This document shows, in pieces, positions 29,013 through 37,250 of a stretch of 64,000 nt of DNA. Position 1 is the first letter of the stretch, and every line of letters starts with the position of its first letter. Source of the stretch: Paulinella micropora (Eukaryota; Cercozoa; Imbricatea; Euglyphida; Paulinellidae); the NCBI GenBank assembly GCA_019918135.1, contig WBZZ01000617.1, forward strand, positions 28,619 to 92,618, read 5' to 3'. A program made the position numbers and the translations under genes. The notes below the pieces were generated by a model. That model was not told the origin of the DNA. It ran no database searches and was given only the letters and a program-made list of their open reading frames with translations.

Positions 29013-29582
29013 ATGGTCTGGTACACAACGAGGTGCTTCGGGTGTCAGGTCAAGCAAGAACCAGAGCAGCCCCGCTTTCTCAAGTGCAGTAGGTGTCGTT
29101 TTGCGACCTATTGCAGCCAGAAGTGCCAACGAGACAATTGGAAGCAATGCCACAAAGACTGGTGCCGGGAGGGCTCCGGGAACGCGTTGCAGTTCAAGCG
29201 CTTGCGCCACTTCCTGCGCGCGGCCAAAAATCCAGGAGGATCCTTGCAGCAAGAACTGCTGGCCCTCGTACCACGTAACGACATGGGTGGGGTGTTGTTC
29301 GTGCGTTTAGCTCTGAATGGCATTACGATCATGAGCTACACATCTCCGAGTGAGTTGCGGCTGCCACTCTATTTCGGCGTCCGTGCCAATCTGCAAGAAC
29401 TCGGGCCTGACACAAATTTGTGGTGCACGCTGTACGTCGCGGCGCAGCTGTCCCCGCCTGTGGGGCAGCCGGGCAAGGAACAAGTGGGAGTCATAAGGTT
29501 TTTCCGCGACCCTCAGCCAGCTAAGGCGTCGCCTGGAGACCCGCGCGGGGCTCCAAGTCCGCAAGAGTGTGTGAAGGATTGA
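29013..29582 (+). CDS. MYND-type zinc finger protein
   Basis: The ATG at 29,013 opens a 189-residue frame. Residues 8-51 match the MYND pattern with C8, C11, C25, C28, C34, C38, H47 and C51 (FATYCSQKCQRDNWKQCHKD). MYND fingers bind proline-rich partners in eukaryotic transcription regulators and are common in amoeba-virus proteins. The remaining 130 residues have no recognised domain. The gene shares a promoter region with the 27,852-28,787 gene, and its last codons are repeated at 33,716-33,775. Confidence 0.8.
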   Translation: MVWYTTRCFGCQVKQEPEQPRFLKCSRCRFATYCSQKCQRDNWKQCHKDWCREGSGNALQFKRLRHFLRAAKNPGGSLQQELLALVPRNDMGGVLFVRLALNGITIMSYTSPSELRLPLYFGVRANLQELGPDTNLWCTLYVAAQLSPPVGQPGKEQVGVIRFFRDPQPAKASPGDPRGAPSPQECVKD

Positions 29583-29780
29583 ATCACCCCACACATACTC
29601 GGAAGTTGTTATTAAAAAAGTTGTCTTCTTTTAATAAAAATACACGTTCTGCCTTGGCTTTTCTTGGTTTAGCTTTCTGTTCTTTTTTTCTCTTTTGCTG
29701 GGTTCGTTTGGTGCAAGCCTTTAGGCTTGGATGAGACAGGAGGGGCATAGGGGAAAAGACACCATGGCAGTCCCCCTCCC

Positions 29781-29821
<41 letters not shown>

Positions 29822-29964
29822 CTCCCTCCTTCTCCTTTTTGTTGTCTCCTTCTGCCCAGCGCCTCCCCCCCCCTCTCTGTCTCTCTCTCTCTCTCTCCTC
29901 CCCTCTCGGTGAGTGGCACTAGAATTTGCTGCTTTGCGGGAGGGTTGGACAGAAGTTGTCTTCA
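29583..29964. other. Intergenic region with a 39-base C run
   Basis: A 3' region with GTTGTCTTCTTTTAATAAAA is followed by a run of C from 29,782 to 29,820 and a CTCTCT microsatellite. The plus-strand gene starts at 29,965. The first part recurs near 33,800 and 54,940. No gene is supported. Confidence 0.7.
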
Positions 29965-32313
29965 ATGTCCACCGACAGCCAAGCCAGCCCCAAGAAGCGC
30001 AAACTAACAGAGCCACCGCCGCTGGAAAAGCCGACACCCGAGCCGTCCGCGCTGGACAGGGCCTTGGCAGCGCACAAGCTGCCGCTGTCGCTGCCCGGCC
30101 AGCATCGAGGTAGCTTCGCTCCCTCACTCGTGCATGTGAGCGGGGGACCCTCGCAGCCCTTGCACTTTAAGTGTTTGATCTGTCTGCAGCAGCTGATCTA
30201 CAGCGCAGAGGACATCGTGGCAGGATCTAAAACGCACTGCCCCGGCTGGTCGCTGCTGCGTTGCCAGCTGGGCAGCTGGCCTGACTTTGAGTTCGAGGAA
30301 GTCAGGTACAGCCACGACGGCTGGCAAGTCAGGGGCATGTGCCGCCTGTGCAGCGCCGACTGTGGTTGGCAGCAGGTGGACGACTTCCGGGGTTGCACGT
30401 ACTCTGTGCACTGCGGCGGCGATGCAGGAAAGCTGCGCGCCGCGCTGCACGAAGAATGGCAGAAAGCCACGGCACACAACAGCAGCAGCAGCCAGGGCTT
30501 CCCGCCCGCGGTCGAGTGGCTGAGCACGCCGCCGTTCGAGAAAGGGTTGCAGCTGTGGTGCCACGTGTGCAATAGCGACTGGGGGCCGGCGCCGGCCGAA
30601 CTGTTGCAAGCCAACGGCAAGCACTGCGAGGAAGAGTGGTCCCTCCAGCGCTGCCGGGGCGCCAAGGCGTGGCCGTACGTCGAGTTTCTGCAGGGGCCGC
30701 AGAAGCAGTGGCCATCAGCGCCGGACTACACGGTGTCGTTCCGGTGCACCGTGTGCGGTGTGCGGCAGAAGGAGTACGTGGGCTCCTTCCGGGGCTGCCC
30801 TCTGTGTGGTGGCGTGTGGGCGCGGGCGCTGGTGCGCCTGGAAGCGGCGCTGGGCACGAATCCGCCTCCCGCACGCGCGCTGGCGCTCGACGAACACGCA
30901 GTGCGGTGCGGCCCGCTCTGGCTGCGCAGTCGTAGTAGTGCCCTGCCCGGGGCGCCGGCACCGCCGCCGCCGCTTGCGGCGCCGCAGAGCCGCGACGACA
31001 AGCTGACACTGCTGTGTACGTGCCATTACGAATGGAGGACCACCGTTGGCGAAGTGCTGGCGCTGCTGCACAACGGCCAGGCGCACTGCCAGGACGCGAA
31101 ACTGTCAACTAGGCGCTGGGCCTGCCACGCCACGACCACGCGCGTCATAGAAGTGACGGACGTGCCGGGGGGCGCCTGGCTCAAGCTGCGGTGCCCGGCG
31201 GGGCACACACAGGACGAGTTCTACGGCACGCCCGAGATCCGCGGCTGGTACGGCGGCGGCTGGCAGTACTGGACGTGCTGCCAGTGCCGGCTGGCGCGCG
31301 TGTTTGGCGGAGTCGACGCGGTTTTTCTGTACCAGCAACGGCCCGAGTGGCGGGACGCCGAGGTGTGGGCCTGCCTGGCGGGCAAGCGGTTGGAGCTGGA
31401 GTGTGACCTACCGTGCTACGCCAGCCGTCCGCCAAGCACTGGTGGCGTCTTGGCGCCGGCGGCTTGCCTGGACTCTCTGTTGCAGGCGGCGACCGAGGTG
31501 GTAGCGTGCGGCGGCCGCAGCGGCGCGCTGGACAAGCTGCAAGGCTTAATCAGCACAGTACGCAGGTTGTCAGGGCCGGCCGACGCACGCGACGTGGAGC
31601 GCGCCCAAAGGGTCTCGAGGCTGCTGCAGCTCGTGCGCGAGAACAAGGGCACGACTATCCGCTCTGGAAAGTACAAGGGGCTCGGCTGGCTCGCGATTGT
31701 GCGCGACCCGTTGTACCTGGGCTGGGCCAGCCAGGCACGGAAGCAACCGCCGTGTTTTAGCGAAGCGCGCAGTCTCGCCGACTCACTGGGCTGGGTGCTG
31801 CCGCCCTTGTCGCCGCTAACCCAAGGCATTCGCGGCGACGACGCGCGCTACAAGGCCAGGGGGAAGCTGTGCCGCTGGTTGCGCGAGAGAACCAAGGGAG
31901 GCCGGCTGTCGTGGGGCCCGCTGCACGCGTCGCACGAGTTTACGAACCAGCACCGGGGAGTGCTGGGTAGTTACCCAGCGGACGGCGCCTTGTGGTTGCC
32001 GCTGATCAAGCCCGCCGTGCTGGCGCCCTGGCGGCTGGCGGACTATGATAACTTGGATGAGAGCCTGGACCACGCGGCGCCCGGCGGCATGCTCGACGTG
32101 GTGGTGCTCGGGGGCCAGGGCCCCATCTTGGGGTTCGTCCTGCGTTCAAAGTACAGGCCAGCGCAGCCACCGCTAGCAGTGCGCGATTTCCCCGCGAGCT
32201 TCCAGCTGTTCGAAGCCGACGTGAGCTGGATTTGCCAGCAGGGCCGCGCGCCCCCCTCGCAGTTGCAGCTCTTGCAGCTCCGTCCGTCGGCGGACAAGCA
32301 GGCCCAGGGCTGA
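29965..32313 (+). CDS. Large multi-zinc-ribbon protein
   Basis: I choose the ATG at 29,965 (MSTDSQASPKKRKL), which places a classical nuclear-localisation-like PKKRKL near the N-terminus; the 782-residue frame follows. It has a series of Cys pairs spaced along the first 470 residues (FKCLICLQQ, GMCRLCSADC, LWCHVCNSDWG, FRCTVCGVRQ, GCPLCGGVW, LLCTCHYEW, YWTCCQCRLA), like repeated zinc ribbons or treble-clef fingers. The C-terminal 300 residues are a different, Trp-rich region. Giant viruses have several large proteins of this zinc-ribbon build, but no function can be given. Its 3' end is shared with the locus at 22,940. Confidence 0.7.
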   Translation: MSTDSQASPKKRKLTEPPPLEKPTPEPSALDRALAAHKLPLSLPGQHRGSFAPSLVHVSGGPSQPLHFKCLICLQQLIYSAEDIVAGSKTHCPGWSLLRCQLGSWPDFEFEEVRYSHDGWQVRGMCRLCSADCGWQQVDDFRGCTYSVHCGGDAGKLRAALHEEWQKATAHNSSSSQGFPPAVEWLSTPPFEKGLQLWCHVCNSDWGPAPAELLQANGKHCEEEWSLQRCRGAKAWPYVEFLQGPQKQWPSAPDYTVSFRCTVCGVRQKEYVGSFRGCPLCGGVWARALVRLEAALGTNPPPARALALDEHAVRCGPLWLRSRSSALPGAPAPPPPLAAPQSRDDKLTLLCTCHYEWRTTVGEVLALLHNGQAHCQDAKLSTRRWACHATTTRVIEVTDVPGGAWLKLRCPAGHTQDEFYGTPEIRGWYGGGWQYWTCCQCRLARVFGGVDAVFLYQQRPEWRDAEVWACLAGKRLELECDLPCYASRPPSTGGVLAPAACLDSLLQAATEVVACGGRSGALDKLQGLISTVRRLSGPADARDVERAQRVSRLLQLVRENKGTTIRSGKYKGLGWLAIVRDPLYLGWASQARKQPPCFSEARSLADSLGWVLPPLSPLTQGIRGDDARYKARGKLCRWLRERTKGGRLSWGPLHASHEFTNQHRGVLGSYPADGALWLPLIKPAVLAPWRLADYDNLDESLDHAAPGGMLDVVVLGGQGPILGFVLRSKYRPAQPPLAVRDFPASFQLFEADVSWICQQGRAPPSQLQLLQLRPSADKQAQG

Positions 32314-32540
32314 ACGACACGATTTATCAGTAAAATTCAATTAAAAAAAAATCCTTGACAAAAGTTTTAATCTTGGCACTGCGAATTAAGGGAGGGAGGG
32401 AGGAAAAAAAGGGAAGGGGAGGGGGGCGCCCCTCTCCCCTTCCCCTTTCTCTCCCTCGCTCCCGCTTCTCTCCCCCACCTCCTCGTCAAACAAATCGTTA
32501 GCTTGCTGAAACCGCGCGTACGCCGGGGCTTGCTCGACCA
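32301..32540. repeat. 3'-end segment shared with 22,940-23,130
   Basis: The sequence from CAGGCCCAGGGCTGAACGAC to GCCGGGGCTTGCTCGA repeats the segment at 22,940, with a purine-rich insertion near 32,386-32,430. It includes a copy of the AYARFQQANDLFDEE coding fragment on the minus strand. Confidence 0.8.
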
Positions 32541-32649
32541 GTTATAATTACATGGTTCAGATGGAAGTCGGAAACCAGTCCAATTAAATTTGTAACGACA
32601 ACTTTAACAATAACTAGCTACAAGGTAGAACAAAAAGAAAAGAGACAAG

Positions 32650-33102
32650 CTACGAATCAACTTTCTGTCTTTTACTGCTGCTCGCGTTGTCCGATCCGGA
32701 TCTCTTGACAACAAGCCGTTTGAAATGTTCCGCCGCTGCCACGCAATTCTGTCTAGGTTTTGTCTGGCAATCGGCTAACGCTTTCATGCACAATTGAAAG
32801 TTTTCTCGCTCTACCTTAAGTACATTAAGCTCCTGTTGCACCTTCTGCAATTCCTGGATCTTCTCGGCTATCCAACACAATAACTCCAGAGGAGTTTCCA
32901 CCGTGCTGACGCCAACGCCTTCAGCGCATCTGCCAGCCCAAACTGCATTTTTCATTTCTTCTGGCGAACGATACAGATCGGCGTCATCGTTCCACCAATA
33001 GCCAATAAAACTCATATCTTTGTCACCCAGCTTTACCTTGTACTCCGGCGCAGTCTTCCGAATGAGATGCCAGACCGGCAGGAACGCATCGACCAGGGCC
33101 AT
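32650..33102 (-). pseudogene. C-terminal part of the broken paralogue of the 27,852 gene
   Basis: The product (starting MALVDAFLPVWHLIRKTAPE) matches the last 150 residues of the protein at 27,852-28,787 with high identity, including CWIAEKIQELQKVQQEL. It is cut off from the N-terminal half by a two-base deletion near 33,135, where GGCACCGCAACC of the intact copy has become GGCTTCAACC. Confidence 0.75.
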
Positions 33103-33580
33103 GGCCAGCAGGTCCGTAAAACCAAGGTAAGCCAGGCTTCAACCTGTCGGTCGAAAGCGGAGTGTACGTCGCGGGACCAGACTTTTCCAAATGTTTGGAT
33201 TCCTCTAGAACAAGGGCCGGCAGTAGTTGGGTGGGCCTTAGCTTGTTCCAACCCGAGATTTCATCCGCCTTTTTAGTCGCGTAGCTTATCATGTCCATGA
33301 CGATATTTAGCGAGCGTCGCATTCCTTGGACCAGATTAGGCTGATAGTCGAGAACTTCGCGCTTTACAATGGCCAGATTTTGGGCTAAGAAGCTGTTTCT
33401 AGCAAGCTCCACCTTGTTGTCGCAGGTTCCTTTCTCGACAGCCTGGCGCAAAAAACATCCAAGGGGTAGCCCCTTCAAGATCTGGGTAGCACACAGCCAG
33501 GCATCTGCACCCTCGACAGTGATGGAAGTCAGCTCAGAGGCAGCGTAATTGGGGCCAGGTTGTTGTTCTTCGCTGGACAT
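33023..33580 (-). pseudogene. N-terminal part of the broken paralogue of the 27,852 gene
   Basis: From the ATG at 33,580 (MSSEEQQPGPNYAASELT) the frame matches the intact copy for about 150 residues and then leaves it at the two-base deletion. The residual tail is out of frame. The gene is a recent pseudogene, or the two bases are a sequencing error. Confidence 0.75.
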
Positions 33581-33850
33581 CCGCAGTGAATTGGGGGCAG
33601 TAGCTCTTTTGTAGCTTGTGCCTGTAAGTATGCCCCCCCCCTCCCCCCGCGCATGCGGGAGGGGGGGGGGGGGGTGAGTGCTCCCCCCGTCTAAGAACGA
33701 CCCGCCATCAGCAAAAGCGTTGGGAGGAGACCCGCGCGGGGCCCAAGGTGCGCAAGAGCGTGCGTGTTGAACCACCACCCACGCTTGCTCGGAAGTTGTT
33801 TTTTTTAAAGTTGTCTTTTTGTAATAAAAAAATACACGTTCTCTCTCCAG
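33581..33850 (+). pseudogene. Remnant of the divergent MYND gene: promoter and 3' tail only
   Basis: The first 60 bases match the divergent promoter at 28,788, and 33,716-33,850 matches the last codons and 3' region of the MYND gene (GGAGACCCGCGCGGGGC, then CGGAAGTTGTT and ATACACGTTC). The MYND domain itself is missing and is replaced by a G/C-run stretch at 33,630-33,690, as if a deletion occurred between G/C runs. Confidence 0.65.
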
Positions 33851-33945
33851 TTCTCAGTGCCAAGATTAAAACTTTGTCAGGGATTTTTTTATTAATTTTT
33901 CTTTTGTTCCAACTCGCATAAGCGGGCTGGATCATTGTGCAACAA

Positions 33946-34011
33946 AGTGGACATTCGCCCCAGTGCGAGAAGCCGGCCCAGTTTGGCGCAGCCTTGGCCC
34001 TAGGAAGCAGC
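33946..34011 (+). pseudogene. Alpha/beta-hydrolase C-terminal fragment
   Basis: A short plus-strand stretch encodes SGHSPQCEKPAQFGAALAL, matching the catalytic-His block of the hydrolase remnant at 6,118-6,490. Nothing else of the gene is present here. Confidence 0.5.
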
Positions 34012-34879
34012 CAAGAAAGTGCAGAAAAAAGTTCTTTTAATTAAAACTCGACAAAGCCTTACAGGATGAGGGGGGAAAGAGAGAGAGGGGGAGGGGACAC
34101 GCCCACTTTTTCTTCCCCCTCCCCCTTCTCTTCCCCCTTTCTTCCCCCCCCCCCCCGTCTGTTCCCTTTGTTGTCAGGCAAGAAATTTTTTTTCCTCTTT
34201 TCATATTTTTCTGACCTTGCGCACGGTGGCCGATTTATGGCACGGAAGGACGCAGTCGGGGCCGGCCGGGGCTTTTGTTTTTCTGGCACATTGACACTGC
34301 CCATCCATCCGCCGCAGGGTCGTGCTGGAGCACGGTGCTTTGCTCCTAGTTTTCAGTGCCCAAGTGTAAGACCGTCGAGCTTTAATTCATCGTATTCTTT
34401 TTTGCACTCTCTTGGCGCCCCCCTCCTTCCCCCCTTTCCCTCTTATCCACGGGGGGGAGAGGATAGATTAATCCTCCCCGGCCCTTTTTTCTCTTAGTTT
34501 TCAGTGCCGAAGATTAGAACTTTGTAAAATTAAAACTCGACAAAGTCTTAGACTAGACAAAGCTGGTCATGTCACAATAAAAAGGGGGGCGCTAGTTTTT
34601 TCCGGGGAAACACACATTCGAAATTGGGCGGCAAATTTATATTATAGAAACGAGAAAGAGAAAAAGTCTCCCCCTTCCCCTTTCTCTCCCTTTTCCCTGC
34701 TCTTTGAGCCCTCCGGGCTCAGGGAGCTCAAGTGAGAAAAAGAAAAAAAGAGGAGGGGGGGGGGCACTCCCCCCCACACACAACCTGCCCCTTGCCTTCC
34801 TTCTTTTCCCCATGAGCCCCCTGAGCCCGGGGGGCTCAAAGAACAGGGGAAGGGGAAGGGCGCAGAAGCTACAAAACAA
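34012..34879. repeat. R1, R4, R3 and half R2 repeats
   Basis: R1 (TTAATTAAAACTCGACAAAG) at about 34,035, R4 at 34,215-34,395 (ending GCTCCTAGTTTTCAGTGCCC), R3 at 34,590-34,670 and the right half of R2 at 34,690-34,877 follow one another. No gene is supported. Confidence 0.55.
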
Positions 34880-34957
34880 AGCGGACATTCGCCTCAGTGC
34901 GAGAAGCCGGCCCAGTTTGGCGCGGCCTTGGCCCTAGCCAGCAGCCTCGCCCGCGCG
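34880..34957 (+). pseudogene. Alpha/beta-hydrolase C-terminal fragment
   Basis: The stretch encodes SGHSPQCEKPAQFGAALALA and about six further residues, almost the same as 33,946-34,011. It sits between R2 and R4 repeats, in the same order as the first copy, so the unit was duplicated together with its flanks. Confidence 0.5.
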
Positions 34958-35528
34958 CCAACCTCTTTGCGCACGGTGGCCGACCCATGGCACGGAAGGA
35001 CGCCGTCGGGGCCGGCCGGGGCTTTTGTTTTTCTGGCACATTGACACTGCCCATCCATCCGCCGCAGGGTCGTGCTGGTGCACGGTGCTTTGCTCCTAGT
35101 TTTCAGTGCCCAAGTGCAAGACCGTCGAGCTTTAATTCATAGCATTTTTTTTCGCACTCTCTTGGCTCCCCCCTCCCCTTTACATTTGTCTTGTGCCTCC
35201 CCTCCCTCTACCCCTGAGCCCGAGGCTCAAAGAGCAGGGGGCAGATTTACAACAAAAACTAAGCAAATTCCACTGAGCCCATGGCGGGGCATTGTCGGCT
35301 TCTCTGTATTCTCAAATCCTTTCTGCTGCCCTACCCCCTTCCCTCTTACCGACGGGGGGAGGGGGGGGGCAGGATAAATTAATCCTCCCCGGCCCTTTTT
35401 TCTCTTAGTTTTCAGTGCCGAAGATTAAAACTGTCAAGGATTTCTTTTTATTAATTTTTTACATTCTTAGCGCGCCCCTCCCCCACCTCTTTTCATACTT
35501 TTCTGACCTTGCGCACGGTGATCTGCTC
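34958..35528. repeat. R4 copy and flanking repeats next to transposon copy A
   Basis: R4 at 34,965-35,160 includes GCTTTGCTCCTAGTTTTCAG, the uninterrupted form of the site at which transposon A is inserted. A further R4 piece (GACCTTGCGCACGGTG) reaches 35,528 and is resumed at 47,286 on the other side of the transposon. Confidence 0.65.
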
Positions 35529-35532
35529 CTAG
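35529..35532. other. Left target-site duplication CTAG of transposon A
   Basis: CTAG lies directly outside the left terminal repeat and again directly outside the right one (47,282-47,285). Uninterrupted repeats at 34,338 and 35,092 have a single CTAG at the same place. Confidence 0.7.
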
Positions 35533-35880
35533 AACTAAACATTCGACAATCTTGGGGGTATCCCTTTTTCCGAAATTTTCCATGAAGTATATGGACTTTT
35601 TTGAAAACGTGTGGAAATGAAAGGAAATGAATTCCCTGATTGCAGAACATATAAAAATAATATTAAAATATGTTTTTATTAATTGTAATACACTTTAACT
35701 TCATCTTCAGAGGTGGGCAGGAACCGGTCCGACACGGTAATTTTTCTACTTTTTCGTAGTCCCGGCTACCATGAATCTATGATGATAACAATGCCGAACA
35801 TGCAGAATTTGCTTTTACTGTTTATTCTTGCTTATATTAAGCATTTTACTATATTAAGACATGGTTTTACCTTCAAAAAA
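35533..35880 (+). repeat. Left terminal inverted repeat of transposon A
   Basis: It matches the inverse of 46,930-47,281 with few differences, including TTATCATCATAGATTCAT-type and GGTCCGACACGGTAAT segments. A G-rich run at 35,920-35,950 is also mirrored by a C-rich run at 46,890-46,915. Confidence 0.85.
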
Positions 35881-36265
35881 TTCTGTTTGCCCGCTGTGAC
35901 GTACGCTGGTACGTAGAGGGGGGAGGGGGGGGGGGTGGGGGGGGGGGGAATGGGTCGGAGGGAGGACGCTTCACATCAGATTCTGGTGCATTATCAGAGT
36001 TAAACAAATTTCTAATTTCAGTTTTTAGAAGAAGCGTTACAGTTGCAGTTGCCCTAGACAAAAACCATTATGAAAAAGTCGGACCCAGAAAAATTCATTC
36101 AAAAAAAATAATCACATACGACCACGTCCACGTCCACGTCCACGTCCACCCGCAGCACGACGTGCGCGGCGACGTCCGCGCAAACGGATTCCTGAGTTAC
36201 GCATTCTCCAACTTGCGTCGGAGCGATCTGAATCATCTACAATATGGATAGCATCATGTTAAGGA

Positions 36266-36325
36266 GGAGAAGAACAAGAAGAAGAAGAAGAAGAAGAAGA
36301 AGAAGAAGAAGAAGAAGAAGAAGAA
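36266..36325. repeat. (GAA)n microsatellite in last intron of the copy A gene
   Basis: About 18 AAG/GAA units lie in the polypyrimidine region of the intron at 36,237-36,334 (TTC on the coding strand). The corresponding intron in copy B is only 57 bases and lacks it. Confidence 0.85.
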
Positions 36326-37149
36326 AACTAATACCATGCTTTTCTTCCTCTGAACCAGAAGATCGATCAGACGATGAGTCAGTTGATGAACTGGAAGATG
36401 AAGTATCAGATAAGTCATCCTCTGAATCTGCCACTGGTTCTGCAGGCTGAGCAGCACCAAGCTCTTCTTCCTCAGGGAACCCACAGTCGCATCGTTCGAA
36501 ATGGTTCCACGCTTGTTCAATAAGCTCTGCCTTCTTGAACTGTTTCCGATCGGAGTTTTGCGTTGCAACACCATGCATTCTCATCCATGATTTCAATTCG
36601 CTAACTACCATCTGCTTGGACGCAAATTGCTTTTTTTCCTCTGACGATCTTAGCAACGTGAGAATTTTCCGCCAAGGCTCAGAAGCATTTCCAAATGCTA
36701 AATCCTGCTCCTGCTTTTCTTCGCTAGTAAGCTGTCTTGCACCACGCCATCTCGGGTGAGCTGGAGGACGTCCTTCATTAACAAAATAAGTGCGTGGTAA
36801 GGACAGCAGCTCTTCATCGGTCAAACGCGTAAGTGCGTTCATTTTCTCCTGTCGTTCTTGAGGCAACTCCATCCAATTTACAGGTAGCTCGTCGATCAAT
36901 CGAAATTCTGCTCTCCATTCCTTGCCTTTTGCATCGACACAGGACATATGAGCAGGACGGCCGGGCAGGCCGCCTTCGAAGTAATCTCCATCCACCTCTA
37001 CTCTGGTCAAATTTCCACCTGCTAACATTTCCTCCACATGTGCTCGCTCATCCGGCCCTAGGTATTTAGTAGCCAAAGCACGAATATCCTTCTTCAGGCG
37101 CGGATTGACGAAGTAGCCGACTGGAAGCTTGGGAGGCATGTCGGTCGCT

Positions 37150-37200
37150 GTCATAAATAGAGAGAGAGATAGATAGATAGAACGAGAGAAAGAGAGAGAG

Positions 37201-37231
<31 letters not shown>

Positions 37232-37250
37232 AAGAGAAAGATAGATAATA
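37150..37250. repeat. (GA)n and (TA)n microsatellite in an intron
   Basis: GAGAGA and TATATA tracts fill most of the intron at 37,148-37,257 of the copy A gene. They are not in the matching intron of copy B. Confidence 0.85.

Noticed and set aside
30329-31108. Several ORFs of 80-260 codons opposite or out of frame with the zinc-ribbon gene
   Set aside because: They have Arg/Ala-rich composition and no conserved motif, as expected of shadows.
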